A DNA stretch of 64,000 bases from Bretschneidera sinensis. Its lineage: Eukaryota; Streptophyta; Magnoliopsida; Brassicales; Akaniaceae. Of the stretch, positions 44,748 through 54,342 are shown piece after piece; the stretch's first letter is position 1, and each line of letters begins with the position of its first letter. A program made the translations under genes and the position numbers. The stretch lies in assembly GCA_023935145.1 (NCBI GenBank), contig CM043704.1, forward strand, positions 96,866,873-96,930,872. Direction: 5' to 3'. The notes under the pieces are model-generated. The model was not told the origin of the DNA. It did not search any database and saw only the letters and a program-made list of their open reading frames with translations.

Positions 44748-45534
44748 TGTTGATGTCGCTAACTGTTGGTGCCGACGTGGCCTGGGCGAGGATGTGGCTC
44801 GGGTGGTGACATGGTCTAGGAGTTGATATGTCTTGGGTGCTGGTACAGCCTGAACCCTACACAAGTGACAGGGGGGAACAAAAGGTCATCGGAAAGGGGG
44901 GAGGGGGAGACCTTCGAGGGCGCTCCGATGCTTAAGTTAGCAAGAGTTTAAAGGAGAAGCCGAGGGCTCGAAAGGAGAAGCCGAGGGCTCGAAAGAAAAA
45001 CCGAGAGCTTAAGTAAATTAAGTGTAAGTGAAAAAGACTGAATGTGAATATCCTGGTGAAGTTCATACCTTGGCCCATTTATAGTCGTCCGCCGACGGAT
45101 AGGGTATGATTACAAGCCCAGGTAGAGGGCGCTGTAGGGTTGCTGCAAGTCGTAGGGTGGCTATAGGACTGTGGTCGTAGGCGGCATGGAATGGCGACAG
45201 GGCGATGAGCGCAGAGAGGGCCTAGGTGTAGGCTTGCTGGGTCGTCCTCCATTGGGCTGGAAAGTCGTTGGGCCGAAGTACGTTGGACTGGAGCGCCTAC
45301 TGGGCCGATCATTAGGCCGGAGAGTTTACTGGTCCTAGAATATACTTGGGCCAAAAAATCCATTGGGTCGGAGCATTCTACTGGGCTTGGGGCTTTGTTT
45401 GGGTCGGAGCATTCTGCTGGGCTTGGAGCTTTGTTTGGGCCAGAGTATTTTGATAGGCCTGCCTCTTATTTCGGCCGGAGTATTTTGCTGGGCCTGGAGC
45501 TTGTTTGGGCCGGAGTATTTTGGGCCATATCACA
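44748..45534 (-). repeat. 3' LTR of the LARD (787 bp)
   Basis: Contains about five ~36-bp subrepeats of the GGGCCGGAG(T/C)ATTTTGCTGGGCCTGG type at 45310-45530 (+ strand). It is about 94 bp longer than its partner because of extra subrepeats and an extra copy of GAGAAGCCGAGGGCTCGAAA. Confidence 0.8.
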
Positions 45535-46675
45535 GGCCCCCCACTTCCTTGAGTACATTTATGTGCTTGAGGAAGTAGTTCGTGGGACGGGCTTTAAATG
45601 GGACTAAGAACGTGTGTGGGAGCCGGATCGTCACTTTCGGGAGGTGAAAGGTCGTCTGGAGAGGCGAAAAATCATCTCGAAACCGTAAAATCAAACTTTC
45701 GTTTGAACGGCTATCCTTGGGAGTCTGACCGTTACTCTCAAGAGGCGAAAAGTCGTCTCGAAATCGTAAAGTCTCCTCTTTTTCTGTTTTTTGCATTTAT
45801 TCCCCTCGTTGAACGTGTTTTCCCTTCTTATAAAAAAAGATCTCTGACACCTTTTGTTTTAAGCAGAAACGAGTTCAATTTATGAAGAGATTGAGAGAGA
45901 GATTCGACCTTACTTTTCAACAGAGGAGTCATTGGCTTAGATCATTCTGAGGGTATTGGTCCTGGAGAGGGAGGGGAGTTAGCAGTCTCTTGAGGGATTT
46001 TATGGAAGCCAAAGAGGAAGACGAGATCACTCTGGAGGAGGATCGTGGTTCAACAGATATGGATTTCTTCCTGGCTTCAAGCGGAGATCAGGACCTCTTT
46101 CAAATTTCGAATGGGGACACGGACCTTTTCCAGATTCCGAGTAGGAGCGGCGGAGGAGGTCGGGGCTGTGTCTCTGGATGGTGGGCTCCTTGGGCCTCGA
46201 GCTTATTGGAACAGAAGAAGAAGAGGGGAGGGGCTGGCCGGAGTACCACTGGTTCATTTGAAGCCAAGAGGGAGGAAGGGCCTCTCCTTGATTCCAAGTG
46301 GCAGCGGATAAGGAGGCTCATTGGGTTTGGGGGCTATTGTAGGTGAGCGCTTTCAATCTCAAGCAGGAGGGTGCCCCAAAGAAGGTAAAGGGGCTGGGAT
46401 AGCTCGTGTACTGGGCTGCTTAAAAAGCTTGGTGTTTTAGTTTTCCCTTTATACTTCGAGGCCGTTAGGGCCATATTTTCCTTGTACTTCGAGGTCATTA
46501 GTTGTAATCCTTTGGATTAATAAAATATCTTTTCTTTCAATCTTTGTTTTCACATGATATTCTTGCCTTTTACACTTGTATGAATGCATTGATGTTGATT
46601 TTGGGAAAATGTGAGAGGAGTTTCGAATGCTTGTACTAGGAGTGGCCTTGGTAGAGTATTTGTAAAACGCCTGAA
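45535..46675 (-). other. LARD interior between polypurine tract and array
   Basis: No recognised coding sequence. Open frames here are short and overlap on both strands. The GAGGCGAAAAATCATCTCGAA and AGGCGAAAAGTCGTCTCGAA motifs near 45660-45765 form a local repeat. Confidence 0.45.
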
Positions 46676-48512
46676 CCTTGGAGAATAAGGCCGAGCGTTT
46701 GCAGCACAGCTCGAACGCTCGGACTTTGGAGAACTTAATCGTGTATGCAGTGCAGCTTATACACTCGAACTTCGAAGATCTTGGCCGAGCGTTAAACAAG
46801 ACTCGGACTTCTGGAGAACTTGGAGCAAACATGGCCGAGCGTATGCAACGCAGTTCATACGCTCGATTTTTGGAGAATACAGTCGAGCGTTGGGCAAGGC
46901 TCGGACTTTGGAGAAACCTTGGAGAAAACATGACCGAGCGTATGCAACGCAGTTCATACGCTCGGACTTTGGAGAATACGGCCGAGCGTTGGGTAAGGCT
47001 CGGACTTTGGAGAAACATTGGAGAAAACATGGCCGAGCGTATGCAACGCAGTTCATACGCTCAGACTTTGGAGAATACGGCCGAGCGTTGGGCAAGGCTC
47101 GGACTTTAGAGAAACCTTGGAGAAACATGGCCGAGTGTATGCAGCACAGCTCATACGCTTGAACTTTGGAGAATACGGCCAAGCGTTGGGCAAGGCTCGG
47201 ACTTTGGAGAAACCTTGGAGAAACATGGCCGAGTGTATGCAGCGCAGCTCATACGCTCGGACTTTGGAGAATACGGTCGACCGTTGGGCAAGGCTCTGAC
47301 TTTGGAGAAACCTTGGAGAAACATGGCCGAACGTAGTTCATACGCTCAGACTTTAGAGAATACGGCCGAACGTTGGGCAAGGCTCGGACTTTGGAGAAAC
47401 CTTGGAGAAAACATGGCCGAGCGTATGCAGCGCAGCTCATACCCTTGGACTTTGGAGAATACAACCGAGCGTTGGGCAAGGCTCGAACTTTGGAGAAACC
47501 TTGGAGAAAACATGACCGAGCGTATGCAGCGCAGCTCATACGCTCGAACTTTGGAGAATACGACCGAGCGTTGGGCAAGGCTCGGACTTTGGAGAAACCA
47601 TAGAGAAACATGGCCGGGTGTATGCAGTGCAGCTCATATGCTCGGACTTTGGAGAATACGGCCGAGCGTTGGGCAAGGCTCGGACTTTGGAGAAACCTTG
47701 GAGAAACATGGCCGAATGTATGCAGCGTAGCTTATACGCTCGAACTTTGAAGAATACGGCCGAGCGTTGGGCAAGGCTCGGACTTTGGAGAAACCTTGGA
47801 GAAAACATGGCCGAGCGTATGCAGCGCAGCTCATACGCTCGGACTTTGAAGAATACGGCCGAGTGTTGGGCAAGGCTCGGACTTTGGAGAAACCTTGGAG
47901 AAAACATGGCCGAGCGTATGCAGCGCAGCTCATACGCTCGGACTTTGGAGAATACAGCCGAGCGTTGGGCAAGGCTCGGACTTTGGAGAAACCTTGGAGA
48001 AAACATGGCCGAGCGTATGCAGCGCAGCTCATACGCTCGGACTTTGGAGAATACAGCCGAGCGTTGGGCAAGGCTCGGACTTTGGATAAAACATGGCCGA
48101 GCGTATACAGCGCAGCTCATACGCTCGGACTTTGGAGAATACAACCGAGTGTTGGGCAAGGCTCGGACTTTGGAGAATCTGGCCGAGCATATGCAACGCA
48201 GCTCATACGCTCGGACTTTGGAGATCTTGGCCGAGCATTAGACAAGGCTCAGACTTTTGGAGAACCTGGCCGAGTGTATGCAACGCAGCTCATACGCTCG
48301 GACATTAGAGATCTTGGCCGAGCGTTAGACAAGGCTCGGACTTTTTGAGAACTTGGCCGAGCGTGTTGAACGTAGCTCGTACGTTCGGACTTTTGGAGAT
48401 CTTGGCCGAGCGTTAGACAAGGCTCGGACTTTTGGAGATCCTGGCCGAGCGTTAGACGAGGCTCAGGCTTTGGAGAACTTGGCCGAGCGTTTTCAACACA
48501 GCTCAAACCCTT
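46676..48512. repeat. tandem array, ~14 monomers of 98-99 bp, each with two hairpins
   Basis: Monomer starts ((C)ATGGCCGAGCGTATGCA) fall at 46829, 46929, 47029, 47127, 47225, ~47321 (short), 47412, 47511, 47609, 47707, 47807, 47906, 48005 and 48092; degenerate units flank these. Each monomer has two halves. One is CCGAGCGTATG, 10 bases, CATACGCTCGG (11-bp stem). The other is CCGAGC, 10 bases, GCTCGG (6-bp stem). Both are followed by ACTTTGGAGAA. The period of 33 codons without stops creates long overlapping open frames on both strands that should not be taken for genes. Confidence 0.9.
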
Positions 48513-48846
48513 TTTCCAGAGGTGGACTTCTCTGGTCTTGACTTGGTGGCTGATTCAGAAGAGTCTGGTGCTACTGTTTTGGGATGAGGCACAGAGGATA
48601 CTACTATAGCTGGCGTTCCGGAGGGACCGGGGAGCGAGACCTAGCCGGCCCTAGAGGGTGAGGCCAGGGAGGCAAGAGATGACGAGGTCAGAGCGGATGA
48701 GTGATGGCGAGGTCCACGAGGTTCCTGCCTCTCTAGAATAGACTTTTGTTTTTGTACCCAAGGTCGATAGTGCCTAACTTTTGTACTTCTTTTTAACTCA
48801 ATAAAATTTCGGAATTCAAACTTCGAAATTTATCAAACTCTTACCT

Positions 48847-49059
48847 TTACATTTTGCCGTTAATTAGGAAAGTTGGTTCCGGAGAGGTGAGGGCACTGCT
48901 CTCTAGCAAGGGGTCTCCTGCTCGACCCGGGGGTGGCATACTCAGGAATCGCAGGGAACCTAGATCCAGATTGTTGACTGCGAGCGCTGCCTCAGATAGG
49001 AGCCGAACATACTGTTGGAGCTTCCTTGCGGTTCTTCTGGTGCTGTTTCTTGGTGGCAT
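48847..49059 (-). CDS. short ORF after the LARD primer-binding site (gag N-terminal remnant?)
   Basis: 70 residues beginning MPPRNSTRRTARKLQQYV, starting 58 bp inside the element from its primer-binding site. Position and the basic Thr/Arg-rich start fit the beginning of a gypsy gag, but no conserved gag core follows. It ends before the tandem array. It may be a remnant or a chance frame. Confidence 0.35.
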   Translation of the reverse strand: MPPRNSTRRTARKLQQYVRLLSEAALAVNNLDLGSLRFLSMPPPGRAGDPLLESSALTSPEPTFLINGKM

Positions 49060-49137
49060 CGTCACAGATGAGTTCTTTTGTGCTTCTTCGCCTTTACTAT
49101 AGCGAAAGATTGTGGTTTCCCATGGACGACGCCAATT

Positions 49138-49830
49138 TGTTGATGCCACTAACTATTGCTGCTGACGTGGCCTGGGCGAGGAAGTGGCTCGGGTGGTGAC
49201 GTGGTCCAGGAGTTGATATGTCTTGGTGCTGGTACAGCTTGAACCCTGCACAAGTGACAGGGGGGAACTAAAGGTCCTTGGAAGGGGGGAGGGAGAGACC
49301 TCTGAGGGCGCTCCGATGCTTAAGTTAGCAAGAGCTTAAAAGAGAAGCCGAAGGCTCAAAAGAAAAACCGAGGGCTTAAGTAAATTAAGTGTAAGTGAAA
49401 AAGACTGAATGTGAATATCCTGGTGAAGTTCATACATTGGCCCATTTATAGTAGTCCGCCGGCGGAGAGGGTATGATTACAAGCCCAGGTAAGGGGCACT
49501 GTAGGGCTGCTGCAGGTCGTAGGGTGGCTGTAGGACTGTGGTCGTAGGCGGCGTGGAACTGCGGCAGGGCAGTGAGCGCAGAGAGGGCCTAGGTGTAGGC
49601 TTGCTGGGTCGTCCTCCATTGGGCCGGAAAGTCGTTGGGCCAGAGTACGTTGGACTGGAGCGCCTACTGGGCCGATCATTAGGCCGGAGAGTTTACTGGT
49701 CCTGGAATATACTTGGGCCGGAAAGTCCATTGGGTCGGAGCATTCTGCTAGGCCTGGAGCTTTGTTTGGGCCGGAGTATTTTGCTGGGCCTGAAGCTTGT
49801 TTGGGCCGGAGTATTTTGGGCCATATCACA
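49138..49830 (-). repeat. 5' LTR of the LARD (693 bp)
   Basis: Starts (minus strand) TGTGATATGGCCC and ends CATCAACA. TATAAAT on the minus strand at 49450-49444. Only three GGCC-rich subrepeats remain, against about five in the other LTR. Confidence 0.8.
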
Positions 49831-50300
49831 CACCAAGGATGGAAGGTATAAGTGATATGAGAAGGTTTCTTCCCATTGTGTAACTTGTTTTTCTTTTTTC
49901 AAAAGTATCAAAATAAAATTAAAAAATACAATACCCGAGAGACGGTCCTGAATTGACATTTCAATAGACTCCAAACTGATAAAGATTGCAGAAAGGCACA
50001 GCTCAAGATAGATGTTTCCTTTGCCTAATCTAGAACTTTAAAGATATATACAAGAGTTAATACGAGTACTAAACAAACCACATGGCTAGTAACTTGGTAT
50101 GGGACATAAGTAGTACTAACAAGGACATCTACTGACTTGTTTTTATAATCCCACCGAAAAACTTGCAAGCATGGAATAGGTTGCCAGTCTATTATTTGGC
50201 ACCGATATGACTAGCTTTGGCAGTGTGCTTACTTGGACCATGACTCAAGGAAAATGAGTTTGTTGCACCATAAATTAGAGGATAAATGAGAGAGAAGAGA
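49831..50300. other. no gene seen
   Basis: AT-rich spacer between the LARD and the conserved SAUR 50570 promoter block. Confidence 0.4.
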
Positions 50301-50322
50301 TTTTGAGCTGATTGAGCAAAGC

Positions 50323-50329
50323 CATGTGA
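50323..50329 (+). promoter_or_regulatory. CATGTGA at -247 of SAUR 50570
   Basis: Part of the 23-bp block shared with 42656-42679 (GCTGATTGAGCAAAGC then CATGTGAG). Confidence 0.55.
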
Positions 50330-50569
50330 GGCTTTGGAGGTGTGGATCCCCTTTCTGAATAGCCAACTGCCAGTCTGCTGACCACATACACCAATTATAG
50401 CAACACAGGATAATTCTTGCATTCCCTATAAACTGTATAAATTCCACTACCAATTAATCATTTGCATTGCACAATTGCAACAAATCAGCCTTCTTCAGCT
50501 ACAACTACAACTTTCATTTCCAAGCTCTATCAAACTCACTGTTTTCTCACTCCAAATCCAAATCCAGAT

Positions 50570-50863
50570 ATGGGTATCCGTTTGCCATCCATGATTCTTA
50601 ATGCCAAGCAAATTCTCAAACTGCAGTCTCGTCTTGCTAAAAATCAAGCAGGTGTGCCAAAAGGTCACATTGCAGTTTATGTTGGAGAGTTCCAAAGGAA
50701 GAGGTTTGTGGTTCCAATATCTTACTTGAACCATCCTTCATTCCTAGACTTGCTTCATAGAGCAGAGGAAGAGTTTGGCTTCAATCATCCAATGGGCGGT
50801 TTAACAATTCCATGCGAAGAAGATGTATTTATCAATCTCACTTCTCAATTGCATGACTCATGA
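50570..50863 (+). CDS. SAUR family protein
   Basis: 97 residues from [19 protein letters not shown]. An in-frame upstream ATG at 50462 is rejected: its 36 added residues have no family match and it lies close to the TATA box (TATAAA 50427-50432). Blocks: [45 protein letters not shown] (N for D), [19 protein letters not shown]. Nearest paralogue at 42918. It is the intact SAUR closest to MRL1 and, together with the others, reproduces the Arabidopsis SAUR-MRL1 neighbourhood. Confidence 0.94.
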   Translation: MGIRLPSMILNAKQILKLQSRLAKNQAGVPKGHIAVYVGEFQRKRFVVPISYLNHPSFLDLLHRAEEEFGFNHPMGGLTIPCEEDVFINLTSQLHDS

Positions 50864-50869
50864 ATGATG

Positions 50870-52107
50870 AAGGAGAAACATCAACAATTTTGACAAGATT
50901 TTTTCTTCTCTTTTTTTTAGAATAGAAGAATTGTAGTAAAGTCATGTAAAGTTTCCCCCCTCGTGTTAGTGGCAGAGAAAGATTTACTGCTTTCCCACCA
51001 AAGCATCATTGAGAAATGAAATTCTCCCTTTTTTGAATCCTTGATAACTCATCAACTTCAATTTATTGCTCTTGTTTGTCAAAGTTCTACTTTTTTGGCA
51101 CTCAGGGTATTCAAAAACACAAAGTAGGGTCCCTTGAGATTGAGTTAAATCATGTTACCGATGTTAACTAGATAATGATAGGGGATTTCTTCAGAGTTCA
51201 AACTGGCAGCTTAAATGTTTAAAGTTAGGAGGAAATGGTGTAGAAGAGAGGATAAATATTTCATGTGAATTTTTACTGTAGAGATTGTTTTGTAGATAAA
51301 GAGGACAAATATGAAAACTTCTACAATTACCATTAAACAACCTGAAAAGTGAAAACATTATCTATCAGCTCAATGAACCCTATAGTATATATGTAGAGTT
51401 ATACATGAAAACTCTAGTGAGTTCGGTTTGATGGAATCCAAAAATGACCCTAGAAACCTGGTTAATTAGTACTCTCTAACAAGTTTCTTTTTATATGAAA
51501 ACTGTATTGCCTCCGCTCTCACTGCTAGACTATCAAATAGGATGGAACTCATTACCTCAATATTGCCACTACCTAAGGAATTGAATTGCAAGCCAAGATT
51601 GACAATACAAAGAATGATGTACTTGCATCCCAAAAGAATCACTTGAGAATCCAAAAAATTTCTTCAGTTCTTTTCTTATTTCCCCTTTTGTAGAGGCACA
51701 AGATGAAAAGTAGCATAAAAATTACAGATTTCTGTGTATTACTTTCATAGTGTTATAATAAACATGAATGCCATCTGCAGGAACCAATCTTCATTCTTTC
51801 TTTCTTTTCTTTCTCAGAATTAAGACCATGTAGATGTAGGGACTATAATAAAGGTTGTCAAGAAAATTACAACAGATATGACCTGGATGGTCAAAAGACT
51901 CAAAACATACATCATTTACAGTCTGTCACACAGAATAACTGGGTCCAATAAATCATCTCGCATATTGCATTTCTTTGTGCACAAGAGCTCATCACATGGG
52001 TCTGTTTCTTTTTATTATCCAGTGTACGGCAATTGTTTTTCTGAATCCATTGTGAGCATTGACAAGCCTTGGAATTGCTTTTTTGGATCATGACTTCAGA
52101 AAGGTAA
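50870..52107. other. no gene seen
   Basis: SAUR 3' flank and AT-rich spacer. A CTCCACTCCACATAAGTCC duplication follows at 52117-52160, inside the LTR-like segment. Confidence 0.4.
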
Positions 52108-52332
52108 ATGTGGGCCTAACTCCACTCCACATAAGTCCCAGACTTATGGTACTCCACTCCACATAAGTCCTAGACTTTCATGGGCAAATTCTCTAAGATA
52201 CTCCAGACTTATGGATAGATACCAATATGACTAAAAAACTTAAGCTCATAAGTATTGGGCTTAAACTATATATATTACCCATCTTATTTTTTTATTTCTT
52301 TTCGATGTGGGATAACTCACCTATGCATATCC
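52108..52332 (+). mobile_element. LTR-like fragment bounded by TG...CA (tentative)
   Basis: TGTGGGCCTAACTCC..GATGTGGGATAACTCACC..CCCAACA looks like a small solo LTR or TRIM end and stops exactly where SAUR similarity resumes (GACGTTCC at 52340). No target duplication was seen. Confidence 0.35.
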
Positions 52333-52339
52333 CAACATA

Positions 52340-52539
52340 GACGTTCCAAAAGGACATGTTGAAGATATCCAAAAAAGGCAGTTTGTGGTTTCTCTATCAT
52401 ATACTTGAAGCATCCATCATTTGTTAACTTGCTCAACCAAGCAGAAGAAGAGTTTGGCTTCAATCATCCAATGGGTCGTCTAACAATTCCATGCCAAGAA
52501 GATATGTTCATTGATCTCACTTCTAGGTTGAATGCTTGA
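52340..52539 (+). pseudogene. SAUR pseudogene, 5'-truncated and frameshifted
   Basis: DVPKGHV, then [15 protein letters not shown] with the FAVYVGE block missing. A 2-bp insertion in the SYLKHPSF region gives a TGA. In the next phase [43 protein letters not shown] and the normal stop are readable. The N-terminal third has been replaced by the LTR-like fragment before it. It belongs with the 42918/50570 type by its NHPMG. Confidence 0.85.
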
Positions 52540-54342
52540 TGAATATAGAACAAAGACCAATTCCCTACAGTTTTAACAGGCCCTTTTTTCCGTTCTTCTT
52601 TCTTAGTTGAGTAGCAAACATGTAGTAAACCCATGTACAAAATTTTCCTCTAGTAATCAAGGGGGCAGAGAATGATAGTTTCTTAAACACATAGCGTCGA
52701 CAAATCTAACTGGTTGAAGATCAGTGACTAACTATAGGTTCATCTTCAACAGCTTGAATCTTGAATTAGGAGAAGGTAGTGAAGTAAGTTAATATGTTGC
52801 TGAACATGCAATTCAAGCTACTAAATTAGCATTGAATTGCACCATGACTATGTAACCAATAACCACAGTTTGGAACATGAGCAAGTTCATGGGGAAAGAA
52901 AAGCTAAAATACTGATTTCTCTACTTATATGAGAACAGAGATAACCAGTAGCTGGAGTGTGAATAATAATAATAAGATTAGTTGTTCAATAACCAGCAGA
53001 TCTATACCTTGAGAATTTTTAAGGTCTCTGAGAGATAGTATCTTCTGGGAAAATATCTCAAGTACAACTATCTCCCTACATGGAGGAAATTGTTCTTCGT
53101 AATACTGGTGCAGCAGCCTACAAGTTTCAGGTGAAATGAGTCACAACTCACAAGATAGTCAATATCCTACCAGTATCAAAATAGCAGTCAAAAGTAAATC
53201 ATGTGTTCAAGTTATACAAAACACAGAGAGCTCTAAATTTTTCAATATGTAAAATGTAAATATCATACAAGTGGGAAACATAGAGGCGAAAAGAAAACAG
53301 AAAGTAAAAAAAAAACATATCTTACTCGATTCACCATTTGGATGGTAGGCCCAACTTCATATCAGCTTCACATTGCATTTTCCTCTAAACCACTAGCAAG
53401 ATCACATGGATTTGTTTCTCTTTGATATCTGGTCAAGATTAGCCTTTAGATTCGACAGATGATAGTCACGGGTAGATGGAGAGGCTGCTTGTTTTGACCG
53501 GCAAAGCCAAGTGATCTATCAACGACAAAGGGGGGCTTGTCAACCAAATTTCTAAATTTTATCCACAGGTACCTGTGGCCTTGTGGGGGAGCATTCATTT
53601 CAATTGTAATGCTGTACTCATGATGAACATGCAGACAAACCATATAGCTTCCTAGTGTTCCATCGACGTCTCTCTGTTGAACATCTTAGTATTTGTTTAT
53701 ATCAAGATTACGTAAATCTTCCTTTTACCTTTTGTTCAAGGGATAATTATGGGAATTTATTCAATTCATCCCTAGCAGATTCTCAGGAAGACTTTTAGTG
53801 CTACTGTAAATCTAATGGTAAGCTGGTAACCTAATCAGACACATCAAAATTAACAGAGTCAACGATAGCAGTAGCATTCTCATACAAGGGGTATATATTA
53901 TTATACATTATGCATGTAAGAACCGTCAGGTAAGTTCTTGTACACAAATTAACTCTTAATCTTGATTAAAGTAACTGTTCTTGAAATTCCAAGCCAGGAA
54001 GAGAAGGTAGATTGATGACACAAATGATCGGTCATGAACTTGTTTGCCCTTTTTTTTTTTTTTTTTTTTTTACATGGACTGACCAGAAGATCCAGGGCTG
54101 CATTCATGTTATTATTGTCCTCCCATCCTACTCTTCCACCAAGTCCATAGAAGTATGGACCTTTCAACTATTGCTTGCAATATCGACAAATTGCAAGTTG
54201 GCAGCACAAGCCGAGTTCAATTTGGGGCAGGAACATGCATGATATGGCATCAATAAAACAGCTTAAATCAGCTAATGTCCAAAGAAACATTGAATCATCC
54301 TTCCAAAAATTTTCAGGTTAGCAGCAATAAATAATCCCCTCT
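52540..54342. other. no gene seen; 3' flank of MRL1
   Basis: AT-rich, with a 23-bp poly-T at 54049-54071. The MRL1 3' UTR (minus strand) should occupy the right part, but no polyadenylation site can be fixed. Confidence 0.4.

Larger units (their letters stand above)
44748..49830 (-). mobile_element. non-autonomous gypsy-type LTR element (LARD) with internal tandem array
   Basis: Two LTRs (49138-49830 and 44748-45534) enclose 3.6 kb without pol. Orientation is minus. The 49138-side LTR is followed, on the minus strand, by TTGGCGTCGTCCATGGGAA (49135-49117), a gypsy primer-binding region. The other LTR is preceded by AAGTGGGGGGCCTG (45546-45533), a polypurine tract. The LTR TATA box reads CTATAAATGGG on the minus strand. 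Flanks are CACAT (44743-44747) and CACAC or CACCA at right, an imperfect 5-bp target duplication depending on a 2-bp choice of the end. A helper element must have mobilised it. Confidence 0.8.

Noticed and set aside
45079..46346. Open frames of 70-120 codons in the LARD LTR and flank
   Set aside because: GC-rich LTR sequence with overlapping frames on both strands; no conserved domain.
46678..48348. Several open frames of 140-207 codons on both strands
   Set aside because: They are by-products of a 99-bp stop-free tandem repeat; multiple overlapping phases on both strands are open, and no protein family is recognisable.
46676..48512. Regularly spaced palindromic repeats resembling a CRISPR array
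   Set aside because: There are no unique spacers (the units are contiguous monomers), the array lies inside an LTR element, and the genome is a plant's.
50462..50569. Upstream in-frame start extending SAUR 50570 by 36 residues
   Set aside because: Same argument: no similarity before MGIRL, and the position is in the expected 5' UTR.
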